25,172 bases of DNA from a virus. Where the stretch lies: IMG/VR virus record IMGVR_UViG_3300032516_000187, positions 1-25,172 of that record; one strand, 5' to 3'. The notes beneath the pieces were generated by a model, which saw only the letters and a list, made by a program, of their open reading frames with translations, did no database searches and had not been told where the DNA came from. Every line of letters begins with the position of its first letter. Position 1 is the first letter of the stretch. The position numbers and the translations under genes were made by a program. This document shows, piece by piece, positions 6,908 through 13,895 of this stretch.

Positions 6908-8542
6908 AACCCGGACACATCCAGACATTTGTGGGTTTCTAACAAGCTGGCGAGAATCTATTTCGGAGTCTGTAGCAAGACATTGCTTAGGTGGTCCAAC
7001 AATGGTTGCATCCGCTCGAAACAACTTCCCAGCCGACATTGGCGCTATTGGATTGCTGAGCAGTCCCGTGCGCGGGTCTGCTATTGCCGGGTTAGTTCCG
7101 CCAAACAGCGGGACGATCTTGCAAGACAGGTTGTTGCTTTGCGCAGCCAGTTTCCCACACACGAAGTTGTGCAAGACGTGGGTAGTGGACTTAACTGGAA
7201 GCGAAAGGGATTGCGCGCCTTATTGGAGTGAGTCTGTTGCGGCGAGATCAGCGAGATTGTGGTTGCCCACCGTGACCGACTATGCCGCTTCGGCTTCGAG
7301 CTTGTGGAGTGGCTTTGCACACGACACGGTTGCAAACTCGTGGTTCTCCACGCAGATAAGTGTTCACCCCAGCAGGAAATGGTTGAAGACTTGCTCTCCA
7401 TTGTCCACGTCTTCTCCTGCCGTCTTCACGGCCGGCGAAAGTACACACCGCTGCAAGCGAATCCGGCTGTTCCCAACATCGGAGCAGCGTCGGACGCTGA
7501 AGATGTGGTGCGGTGCCGCCCGCTGGTTCTACAACCAAGCGGTGGAGAAGCAGGTGAGCAACCGCATATCAGTGCAGGTAGCAATGCTGACTGCCTGCCC
7601 GGGGTGGGCAAAGTCTGTGCCGTACAAGATCAAGCAGATGGCGATTGAAGATGAAACCATTGCCCGAAAGAACGGTTTTAAGTTTGCCAAAAAGACGGCG
7701 CAAGCGTTTCACCTGTCGTTTCGCTCGAAGAAAATGCGGCGGGACAGCCTTTACATCCCAAAGCAAAGCGTGGGTCCGAACGGAATTTACCCGAGACTTC
7801 TCGGCAACATGAAGTCGGCCGAGCCTATTGTGCAGTCTGTGTATGATTGCCGGCTGCTCCACAACAACGGAAAGTTCTATCTTCTGGTTCCTTATGACAA
7901 GCCCAAGCGCGAGAACCAAGCCCAGGGTGAAGTCGCGGTCGATCCAGGCGTGCGGACCTTCCTCACTTTCTTTTCTCCCGACGTTGTTGGCAAGATCGGA
8001 GACCTGGCCATCAACAGGATTCAGCGTTTGTGTGCATGGATGGACAAGTTGGTGAGCCGGACGAAGTGGCGGGCAGCCCGCCGGATGCGCGAGCGCATCC
8101 AGAACCTCATCAGCGACCTACATCACAAAGCCGCGCTCTGGTTGGTGAAGAACTTTCGCACAATTGTCATTCCCAAGTTTGATGCGCGGGAAATGACGAT
8201 TCGCAAGGCGCGAAAGATCAACAGCAAGACTGCGCGGAAGATGCTTACGCTGGCCCACGGGCGGTTCAGGACAATCTTACTGGACAAGGCCGAGGAATGG
8301 GGGCGCACCATCGTCCACGTCTCGGAAGCCTACACCAGCAAAACCTGCTCGGTCTGTGGCAAGCAACATGTGATCGGCGGAAAGAAAGTGATGAACTGTT
8401 GTGAAAAGTACGACCGCGACATCAACGGCGCTCGTGGGATTTTCCTGCGGGCTTTGGTAGATACACCCTCCGGCGGCAACGTCGGTGCGCTGAAGGAGAC
8501 AGTTGCGGCATGTCCGCAATTGTCCACCCAGAAAGGTATCGG
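6887..8542 (+). mobile_element. IS607-family insertion in the portal gene 3' end
   Basis: An IS607-type element of about 1.65 kb with a serine-recombinase tnpA followed by an overlapping tnpB on the same strand. The right end is set by the loss of identity with the remnant copy after GG 8541-8542. The left end is proposed at GG 6887-6888 because excision there restores an open portal frame; other GG dinucleotides (for example 6912-6913) are possible. No terminal inverted repeats or target duplications are seen, as expected for this family. tnpA is broken, so self-mobility is doubtful. Confidence 0.75.
6929..7648 (+). pseudogene. tnpA: IS607 TnpA serine recombinase with in-frame TGA
   Basis: The reading frame starts at TTG 6929 with a MerR-like winged-helix domain (VSNKLARIYFGV, SKTLLRWSNNGCIRS). 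The small serine recombinase domain follows: VCYCRVSSAKQRDDL with the catalytic Ser in RVSS, then VQDVGSGLNWKRKGLRALLE. TGA at 7229-7231 ends it after 100 residues. The same frame continues at once with the expected rest of the enzyme (GEISEIVVAHRDRLCRFGFELVEWL, then VEDLLSIVHVFSCRLHG), so a single nonsense change is the whole lesion. Homology ends near 7445 although the frame stays open to 7648 over tnpB. TnpA would catalyse insertion and excision at GG. Unless TGA is read through, the element lacks its own recombinase. The lost GGH motif in the wing (RHWRYW) is also unusual. Confidence 0.85.
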
Positions 8543-8618
8543 CGATGCCAGTTTCTCTGTTACCGTCACGAAGACGGATGTGAGTGCGGGTAGTCAGTTT
8601 TCTTGGATCGCTGTTTAG
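7401..8618 (+). CDS. tnpB: TnpB RNA-guided nuclease with stop-loss extension
   Basis: The product is about 405 residues if started at TTG 7401; TTG 7383 is as good and the true start is uncertain. The N-terminal domain has CKRIRLFPTSEQRRTL and AARWFYNQAVE. RuvC-I is VAVDPGVRTF with the catalytic Asp. The RuvC-II region is RTIVIPKFDAREM, where Asp stands in the place usually held by Glu. The zinc finger is CSVCG followed by a CC pair, and RuvC-III is YDRDINGARGI. TnpB proteins are omega-RNA-guided DNA nucleases that help the element persist. In the remnant at 25-127 the protein ends after LST at TAG; here that codon is CAG (8529-8531), so 29 residues are added, reading out of the IS into the portal gene remainder (DASFSVTVTKTDVSAG, ending SWIAV). 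Whether the added tail harms activity is unknown. Confidence 0.85.
   Translation: MSTSSPAVFTAGESTHRCKRIRLFPTSEQRRTLKMWCGAARWFYNQAVEKQVSNRISVQVAMLTACPGWAKSVPYKIKQMAIEDETIARKNGFKFAKKTAQAFHLSFRSKKMRRDSLYIPKQSVGPNGIYPRLLGNMKSAEPIVQSVYDCRLLHNNGKFYLLVPYDKPKRENQAQGEVAVDPGVRTFLTFFSPDVVGKIGDLAINRIQRLCAWMDKLVSRTKWRAARRMRERIQNLISDLHHKAALWLVKNFRTIVIPKFDAREMTIRKARKINSKTARKMLTLAHGRFRTILLDKAEEWGRTIVHVSEAYTSKTCSVCGKQHVIGGKKVMNCCEKYDRDINGARGIFLRALVDTPSGGNVGALKETVAACPQLSTQKGIGDASFSVTVTKTDVSAGSQFSWIAV
8543..8618 (+). pseudogene. Displaced 3' end of the portal gene
   Basis: The 76 bp between the IS right end and TAG 8616-8618 remain open in the frame that would continue the portal if GG 8541-8542 were fused to GG 6887-6888. 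They encode about 24 residues rich in Ser, Thr and Val and ending SWIAV. They are now read only as the tail of TnpB. There is no start codon with a ribosome site for independent expression. The interpretation rests on frame continuity and position; no homologue was searched. Confidence 0.45.
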
Positions 8619-8628
8619 CGGGCGTGCC

Positions 8629-9174
8629 ATGTTGAATGTTGACTATTACGGGAAACAAAATGGCCAAACGCCTGCGGCGCGTGTCGCCGAGGCGACCGAG
8701 TATTTTGCGTGGCGCCTTCATGAAACGGCATGGACTGACGCTAGCGACGTGAATCGGGAAAAGGCACTGATCGCGGCGCGGGGCGTGATCGACACCCTTA
8801 ACTATAAGGGCAACAAACACAGCGTGTATATGCTCTTGGCGGCGAACCCATCCGCCACTCAAGAGCAGATTCGGGCCGCCGAGGCGACCCAGGCGTTGGA
8901 GTTTCCGCGCGGGGCAGACACGGTAGTGCCCGAGGCCATTCGCATTGCGGGATATGAGATCGCCTATGCACTACTGGACGGCAAGGACCCGGAATTGGAA
9001 CTGGAGAACCTGGCCGTCAGTTCGATGGGGTACGGGGCGGTGAAGACGGCTTATGAACGGTCGCAACTGCCTGTCGAACACATCATCAATCTGGTGCCGA
9101 GTTCTGTTGCATGGCGCTTGCTCAAGCCGTTCTTGCGCGACTCGGATGCCCTGAAGCTGTCACGACTGAGCTAG
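8629..9174 (+). CDS. Head-tail connector (DnaT-like fold) protein
   Basis: The product is 181 residues; ATG 8629 follows the displaced portal end by 10 bp and its Shine-Dalgarno (GCGGGCG) is weak. The layout matches the phage neck proteins often labelled DnaT-like: AARVAEATEYFAWRLHETAW, then EKALIAARGVIDTLNYKGNK, ATQALEFPRG, VPEAIRIAGYEIAYALLDG, and a C-terminal part with AVKTAYERS and WRLLKPFL. In phages this family sits between portal and coat genes and acts as an adaptor at the portal vertex; the DnaT name reflects fold only. The IS insertion just upstream may have weakened expression by separating it from the portal gene. The role is inferred from family and place. Confidence 0.65.
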   Translation: MLNVDYYGKQNGQTPAARVAEATEYFAWRLHETAWTDASDVNREKALIAARGVIDTLNYKGNKHSVYMLLAANPSATQEQIRAAEATQALEFPRGADTVVPEAIRIAGYEIAYALLDGKDPELELENLAVSSMGYGAVKTAYERSQLPVEHIINLVPSSVAWRLLKPFLRDSDALKLSRLS

Positions 9175-9273
9175 GTGCGTGGCCAACTTTACCGGCGACT
9201 GTCCGGGTCAGACTCCGCGAAGACACGATAAGCGGGACTCTGTTATTGTTCATCGTGGTTGAGGAGTGTGCGA

Positions 9274-10119
9274 ATGTTCAATTCTGTTTATCTGTCCCGT
9301 CCGTGGTCGGCGTGTTTCGAGGGTGATGATGAGGCCGCGAAGGCTGTTGCCGCTGTTGCCGCGAAGGCTGCTGCCGAGGCCGTTGCTAACGCCGGCAACC
9401 TGACTAAAGTGTTTAGTCAGGAGGAACTGAATCATATTCTTGCGGAGGATCGCCGCAAGCACCAGACGCAACTCAAGGAGCAGGCCGAAAAGCTGGAAGT
9501 GGTGCTCAAGAGCAGCCAGTTGACCGAACAGGATCGGAAGGCGTTGCAGGAAAACCTCGGGTCTGTCCAAGGTCAGTTGCGGTCGGCGGAGGCCCAGGCC
9601 GCCAGGGAAAAACAGGAGTTGGAGCATTCGTACCAAGCTCGGCTGGCCGACGTGGAAAAGAGGGCAACCACCTGGGAGGTGATGTATCGTGACTCCACGG
9701 TTCAGCGAGCGCTGCAAGATGCGGCTGTGACGAATGACGCTTTCAGCGCAAGTCAGATCGTCACGATTTTGAAGCCTCTGACAAAGCTGGTTGAGGGCGT
9801 TGATCCGGTGACGAAGCGACCTAACGGAAGCTATGAAGTCAAGATCGAGATGATGGATGTCAATCCGAAAACTAATGAACTGGAACCGACGGTGCGCAGC
9901 CCTGAAGAGGCGGTGAAGCGGATGAAGGAGTTGCCTGCGCAGTATGGCAACCTCTTCAAGTCTGGCGTCGTCTCGGGTATCGGTTCCGGTTCGGCCACCG
10001 GCGGCCTTACGTCGGGTCAAGGCGGCAAGCTCGACGTGCGGAAATTGACTCCGCAACAGTATCGAGAGATTCGAGCCAAGAACCCTGAATTGCTCGGTCT
10101 CGCTTCCAAGCGCCGCTAA
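9274..10119 (+). CDS. Capsid scaffold-like protein
   Basis: The product is 281 residues; GAGGAG at 9261-9265 precedes ATG 9274. An N-terminal peptide NSVYLSRPWSACFE (about 3-16) is followed by an Ala-rich stretch. A long coiled coil comes next (about 55-140, with RRKHQTQLKEQAEKLEVVLK and EAQAAREKQELEHS). After it comes ERATTWEVMYRDSTVQRALQDAAV, typical of phage scaffolds, and a basic C-terminus LTPQQYREIRAKNPELLGL that resembles the coat-binding tail of scaffold proteins. It lies directly before the coat gene, the usual place. Scaffolds direct prohead assembly and leave before or during packaging. The N-terminal peptide is shared with the coat protein, which is unusual and is discussed as a finding. 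Confidence 0.8.
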   Translation: MFNSVYLSRPWSACFEGDDEAAKAVAAVAAKAAAEAVANAGNLTKVFSQEELNHILAEDRRKHQTQLKEQAEKLEVVLKSSQLTEQDRKALQENLGSVQGQLRSAEAQAAREKQELEHSYQARLADVEKRATTWEVMYRDSTVQRALQDAAVTNDAFSASQIVTILKPLTKLVEGVDPVTKRPNGSYEVKIEMMDVNPKTNELEPTVRSPEEAVKRMKELPAQYGNLFKSGVVSGIGSGSATGGLTSGQGGKLDVRKLTPQQYREIRAKNPELLGLASKRR

Positions 10120-10215
10120 CCTGCTCAGGGGTCGGTGAAAGGTTGCTCTAGCGACTGGTGAGTCATGGTGACTTACAGCGCTTTTGAGCAAAAGTCAACA
10201 TTGGAGTGTAATCCT

Positions 10216-11631
10216 ATGAATTCCCTCTACCTCTCTCGGCCCTTTGTGGCTTGCTTCGAGAACAATCTGGACGCCTATATCCCGGAGTTGTGGGCGAACG
10301 AGGGTCTGGCTATCCTCGAAGAGAATATGGTCATGGCGAACCTGGTTCACCGTGACTTCGAGAACACCATCGCCAAGTTCGGCGATGTCGTGAACACGCG
10401 GAAGCCCGGCGAGTTCAAGATCAGTCGAAAAACGGACGGCACTACCCTCGTGCAGGAAGACGCCGTTGCAACCAATGTGCCGGTGCCGTTGGATCAGTGG
10501 TTCTACAAGTCGTTCGTGATCCGTGACGGTGAAGGCAGCAAGTCCTTCCAGGAGTTGACCGACATCTACCTCCGGCCGGCGATGCAGTCCATCGCGCGAG
10601 GCATCGACCGCTCCCTTTTGGGGCGCGTTCATGCTTACCTCGGTGCGCCTGCGGCTCGCGTTGGCAAGTTGGGCGGCCTCACCTCTTCGACGGCCAAGGA
10701 TTATGTTCTGGATGCCCGTGAGCGGCTGAACATCAACAAAGCCCCGATGGAAAGCCGGCGGCTGGTCATGGCCCCCACGAGCGAAACGGCCATGCTCAAG
10801 ACCGACATCTTTCTCAAGGCGAACGAGCGCGGCGACGGTGGGACGGCGCTGGAGACTGCGACCCTGGGCCGCATCCTCGGCTTCGACACCTTCATGTGCC
10901 AGAACGTCAATTGCGTTCTGAGTGGGGGCGACATCAGCGCCACCGCCATCACCCTCACCGAGGCGTATGCGGCCGGAGAGGCTGGGGCGCTGGCTGCCGC
11001 GAGCATTGGGGTGGAACTGGTCACTGGTGAATACTTCACCGTGGCTGGCAACGATCAGCCGACTTGGGCCCTTGACCAAGTGGCCTCCACCTCGGTCACC
11101 TTGAACGAGGCCCTGAAGTACGCCACGTTGGATAACGCGGTGTGCTATCGCTACAAGAAGTGCGTGAATGAGGCCACGGAGCGGGCTGCGGGCTACAGCA
11201 AGGCGATGACGTTCACGCACACGGCGGGCAAGTATCTGCAGGTTGGTCAGTTGCTCGCCTTCGGTGTCACTTTGGGCCTCCGTCACACCTACACGATCAT
11301 CGAGGCGACGGTGGTTGATTCGACGCATACCACAGTCCTCTTGGATCGGCCGCTGGCGGTACTCGTGGCGAGCGGCGCGAATGCGTTTCCCGGCCCCTAC
11401 GGGTCGCTGAACCTGGCGTTCCATCGGGACGCCCTGGCCTTGGTCACCCGACCGCTGGCCCTCCCGGATACCCGGATGGGCGTCATGGCCGCCGTGGTTC
11501 CGCACAACGGGATCGGGATGCGGGTTCTGATGCAGTATGACATCAATGCGGGCGGCGTGGTCGTCAACTGCGACATCCTCGCGGGTGTGGCGGTTCTCGA
11601 CAGCGGGCTGCTCGTGCCGGTGCTCGGCTAA
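10216..11631 (+). CDS. Major capsid protein, P22 coat-like
   Basis: The product is 471 residues from ATG 10216 with GGAG at 10203-10206; the in-frame ATG at 10165 has no ribosome site. It starts NSLYLSRPFVACFE, the same peptide as the scaffold. ANEGLAILEENMVMANLVHRDFE and FGDVVNTRKPGEFKI are typical of the coat N-arm and E-loop in the P22 coat group (PF11651-like), as are the closing LAFHRDALALVTRPLALPD, GIGMRVLMQYDI and CDILAGVAVLD. A variable inserted domain (about 235-400) holds the part that differs between phages. HK97-fold coat proteins build the icosahedral shell. A terminator directly follows, so high expression of scaffold and coat as a unit is likely. No maturation protease gene is seen nearby. 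Confidence 0.85.
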   Translation: MNSLYLSRPFVACFENNLDAYIPELWANEGLAILEENMVMANLVHRDFENTIAKFGDVVNTRKPGEFKISRKTDGTTLVQEDAVATNVPVPLDQWFYKSFVIRDGEGSKSFQELTDIYLRPAMQSIARGIDRSLLGRVHAYLGAPAARVGKLGGLTSSTAKDYVLDARERLNINKAPMESRRLVMAPTSETAMLKTDIFLKANERGDGGTALETATLGRILGFDTFMCQNVNCVLSGGDISATAITLTEAYAAGEAGALAAASIGVELVTGEYFTVAGNDQPTWALDQVASTSVTLNEALKYATLDNAVCYRYKKCVNEATERAAGYSKAMTFTHTAGKYLQVGQLLAFGVTLGLRHTYTIIEATVVDSTHTTVLLDRPLAVLVASGANAFPGPYGSLNLAFHRDALALVTRPLALPDTRMGVMAAVVPHNGIGMRVLMQYDINAGGVVVNCDILAGVAVLDSGLLVPVLG

Positions 11632-11650
11632 CCCTGTCTCAAGCGAGTTT

Positions 11651-11689
11651 GGTCGCCTGTTCGGGCACAAACCCGGACAGGCGGCCTTT
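11651..11689 (+). terminator. Rho-independent terminator after the coat gene
   Basis: A 15-bp stem (11651-11665 with 11672-11686, two G-T pairs) closes a six-base loop and is followed by TTT. It lies 20 bp after the coat stop. It would insulate the highly expressed coat gene or attenuate read-through into the tail genes. Confidence 0.8.
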
Positions 11690-11729
11690 CTGTCAGCTTT
11701 AATCGCCCAGTGGGTAAACGGAGATGCTC

Positions 11730-12029
11730 ATGGACTTGCTCGTTGCACAAGTGGCTGTTGACACGTTGGCGGACGGGATTGCCCTACTTAAACAGTACGG
11801 CCCGTTGGTTTTGGTTGTTGCCGTTTTTCTATGGCAAAGCTGGGTTCGCGAGTGCCGCATGAACAAGCGGATCGTGAAGCTCGAAGATGAACAGCGGAAG
11901 GTTCTTATGCCGCTGGTGGAACGGTGCGCTGACGTGATTGCGCAGAACACGTTGATGATGGAGCGTTTGGAAAAGGCGCTGGATGCGCGATTCGAGTGTT
12001 CACTTCGGAACAAGTGTCTTTCACCGTAG
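11730..12029 (+). CDS. Small membrane protein with C-terminal coiled coil
   Basis: The product is 99 residues. GGAG at 11720-11723 is well spaced for ATG 11730 and too close to ATG 11724. One transmembrane helix (about 23-38, YGPLVLVVAVFLWQSW) is followed by a charged helix (RMNKRIVKLEDEQRKVLMPLVERC) that could form a coiled coil, and by two C-terminal cysteines. The layout recalls small phage holin-like or haemolysin XhlA-like proteins, but the order (TM first) and the place among head genes leave the role open. It is the first gene after the coat terminator. Confidence 0.55.
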   Translation: MDLLVAQVAVDTLADGIALLKQYGPLVLVVAVFLWQSWVRECRMNKRIVKLEDEQRKVLMPLVERCADVIAQNTLMMERLEKALDARFECSLRNKCLSP

Positions 12030-12042
12030 TTGATGTGTCGCC

Positions 12043-12555
12043 ATGACGTACCCGGCCAGCTACAGCTTGAACCAGCAGATTCGGCGCGTGCTTTACGCGC
12101 TGAAGCGGCAGTATGGCGGCTCGATCATTATTTATCAGAACGGCAGCGTGACGGCGGACACAAAGACGGGTGACGTGACGCGCCTGAAGACAGCGGTTCG
12201 GATTCAGCGGGCTGTTATTCTGCCGGTCACCGTCTCTCATGTCGTGAAGCAAAGCATCTCGCTGATCTCCGCGAATAAACAGATGGTTATAGGCGGCAGT
12301 TACGAGGCGGGTAAGCGCGTGTTCATTGTGGAACGGCGTGATTGCCCACACTTGGTGTTACATGAGAGCGACTGGCTGGTTTACAACGGCCGCAAGTATG
12401 CCATCGAGAACTTCGAGGAGTACGAGTTCGATGCTGCGTACATCATCAACGGTAAGGAACTGAAGGGCGAATCCATTGGAGTCCCGGGGTCGGTCGTCAA
12501 ACTGACTGCCACGAATACGGTAATGCTTGCCTCGGTTGCCGGTGGAGAGACGTAG
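12043..12555 (+). CDS. Putative head-tail joining (stopper-like) protein
   Basis: The product is 170 residues with a weak ribosome site before ATG 12043. It opens with a helical basic part (SLNQQIRRVLYALKRQYGG) and continues with beta-rich sequence (SIIIYQNGSVTADTKTGDV, then VFIVERRDCPHLVLHESDWLVYNGRKYAIENFEEYEFDAAYII). The phrase LVYNGRKYAIENFEEYEFD is of the kind found in phage head-closure proteins. I do not recognise the exact family. Its place between coat and tail-terminator-like genes supports a stopper or joining role. Confidence 0.5.
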   Translation: MTYPASYSLNQQIRRVLYALKRQYGGSIIIYQNGSVTADTKTGDVTRLKTAVRIQRAVILPVTVSHVVKQSISLISANKQMVIGGSYEAGKRVFIVERRDCPHLVLHESDWLVYNGRKYAIENFEEYEFDAAYIINGKELKGESIGVPGSVVKLTATNTVMLASVAGGET

Positions 12556-12556
12556 G

Positions 12557-13045
12557 ATGCCTAACGCGAATTGGACACGCTGGATTTTCGCTTCCATAGC
12601 CACCTATCTCAAGGCGGTTGCGGCCAGTGAAACGCTGCCGTGTCTTGTTGAGGGGTTGGACGATCGAACCGCCGCATACATGGAGGTTCCCGATCGGTGT
12701 GAAGTGCGCATCACCGGGCCTTTTACCCGTGAACTCAGTCGTAACTATTACCATCTTGAAGTGTTGGTCAACGTTCTGTTTACCAGCACCTACGATGAGA
12801 CGAAGAACCAATACGCCATCCTGCAAAAGATCGGCGGATTCCACGAAGCAATGGATGGAGCCATTGCGGTCTACAAATACGGGCACGGGTCTGATGACGA
12901 TGAAACCGCGTTGGTCGGTTGTCTTTCGCCCGCTCGCGGTCGCGCTGACGCAATCAAGGTGTTTCATTTTGGTCAGATCGATCCGGTCACCCGATTGAAA
13001 CAGTCGATGGTCGATGCCCGGTACATCATGGAGATTAGTGAGTAG
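12557..13045 (+). CDS. Putative tail terminator/completion protein
   Basis: The product is 162 residues from ATG 12557, with GGAGAG at 12544-12549 inside the end of the previous gene. It has an N-terminal helix (WTRWIFASIATYLKAVA) and a mixed alpha/beta body with RCEVRITGPFTRELSRNYYHLEVLVNVLFTS and later KVFHFGQIDPVTRLKQSMVDARY. Size and place, directly before the tail-tube gene, match tail terminators (lambda gpU, SPP1 gp17 class), which cap the finished tail. The final phrase could refer to virion beta-structure. Family-level evidence is weak; the call is mainly positional. Confidence 0.5.
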   Translation: MPNANWTRWIFASIATYLKAVAASETLPCLVEGLDDRTAAYMEVPDRCEVRITGPFTRELSRNYYHLEVLVNVLFTSTYDETKNQYAILQKIGGFHEAMDGAIAVYKYGHGSDDDETALVGCLSPARGRADAIKVFHFGQIDPVTRLKQSMVDARYIMEISE

Positions 13046-13144
13046 TGTTCCTTGTATGCGCGACTACGAAAGAAAGTGTTGTTGGCCGTTGAGAGGCCCC
13101 AGTTGTGTTGGTCAAGCGACCTTTAACAGAGAGGACAGAGGAAC

Positions 13145-13885
13145 ATGGCACGCATCGAGCTAAGACACTGCGATGTCATTCTGCAAGACGGCCTCAGCGG
13201 CGTGGCGAAGATTGACGATGTTACTCCGCCAGTTGAGACTGACACTAGCACGACGATCAACGAGGTGGTTTTGAATACGGCCGACACCGATAAGGTGCCG
13301 GTTGGGGCACGTTTTACGATGGCTGGGGAAACTGCTGCCACGACGGTTCACACCGTCACGGCGCGAACGCCGTCCAGTGCCGGGCCCACCACCGCTATCA
13401 CCTTCACACCAGCGCTTGGCGTGGGGACGTATCTTGATGACGGGGTGCTTACCTTCCTGCCGCAGCAACTTGACATCAAGGTCGGCGAAGGCAATTTGAC
13501 CTACACCGAGCACAACGAGTACCAGTATCTCTTGGATCGCGGCGATCTGGATACGGTTCGCGAGGGCAACCAGGTGCCGATGGATGTGAAGCTGGAATGC
13601 GTTTTCGAGCACATTACCACTGGTACGTCGGAGACGATTAGCCCGTTGGATGCTTTGAAGGGCATCAAAGCGGCTGTTGAGTGGGTCAATGCTTCGGCCG
13701 ATCCGTGCGAGCCGTACTGTGTGGACCTGATTATCGTATACACCCCGCCGTGTGGTGTGGCGCAAGTGGAAACCACGACATTCCCGGAGTTCCGCTCGGA
13801 GCAGCGGGAAATCAATTACAAGGACGCCACCATTGCCGTGACCGGCAAGTGCAAAGTTATCGAACCCATCGTGGTCCGAAGCTAA
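13145..13885 (+). CDS. Major tail (tube) protein, copy 1
   Basis: The product is 246 residues; GAGGACAGAGG stands before ATG 13145. It begins MARIELR.C.VILQDG, has a VPVGARFTMAG strand region, and a conserved core from LPQQLDIKVGEGNLTYTEHN to DATIAVTGKCKVIEPIVV. Beta-rich content, place before chaperone and tape measure, and a tandem paralogue identify it as the tail-tube subunit. Tube proteins polymerise as hexamer rings around the tape measure. It contains conserved cysteines (DPCEPYC, PPCG, TGKCK). The 100-bp leader from 13046 holds no gene or clear hairpin with a T tract. Copy 2 follows after 10 bp. Confidence 0.8.
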   Translation: MARIELRHCDVILQDGLSGVAKIDDVTPPVETDTSTTINEVVLNTADTDKVPVGARFTMAGETAATTVHTVTARTPSSAGPTTAITFTPALGVGTYLDDGVLTFLPQQLDIKVGEGNLTYTEHNEYQYLLDRGDLDTVREGNQVPMDVKLECVFEHITTGTSETISPLDALKGIKAAVEWVNASADPCEPYCVDLIIVYTPPCGVAQVETTTFPEFRSEQREINYKDATIAVTGKCKVIEPIVVRS

Positions 13886-13890
13886 GGAGG
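13883..13890 (+). promoter_or_regulatory. Very strong Shine-Dalgarno overlapping a stop codon
   Basis: TAAGGAGG contains the stop codon of tail-tube copy 1 (13883-13885) and a full anti-16S match, five bases before ATG 13896 of copy 2. This ties translation of both tube genes together and favours high output of copy 2. Confidence 0.8.
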
Positions 13891-13895
13891 CAGAG

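Noticed and set aside
9111-9326. Small + frame ORF bridging neck and scaffold genes
   Set aside because: It overlaps both genes, lacks a ribosome site, and has no recognisable content; the space 9175-9273 otherwise shows only the scaffold Shine-Dalgarno.
9250-10191. Minus-strand frame opposite the scaffold gene
   Set aside because: It is a shadow of the coiled-coil gene; the product is low-complexity Arg/Leu/His with no family features.
10120-10215. Regulatory hairpin before the coat gene
   Set aside because: Only short pairings such as CTTTTG with CAAAAG are present; too weak to call.
10195-11670. Long open frame on the minus strand opposite the coat gene (491 codons)
   Set aside because: It mirrors the coat gene codon pattern, gives an Arg/His-rich product without recognisable motifs, and conflicts with a firmly supported gene.
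13046-13144. Promoter before the tail-tube genes
   Set aside because: The leader is a likely place, but I see no convincing -35/-10 pair, and the phage or host promoter type is unknown.
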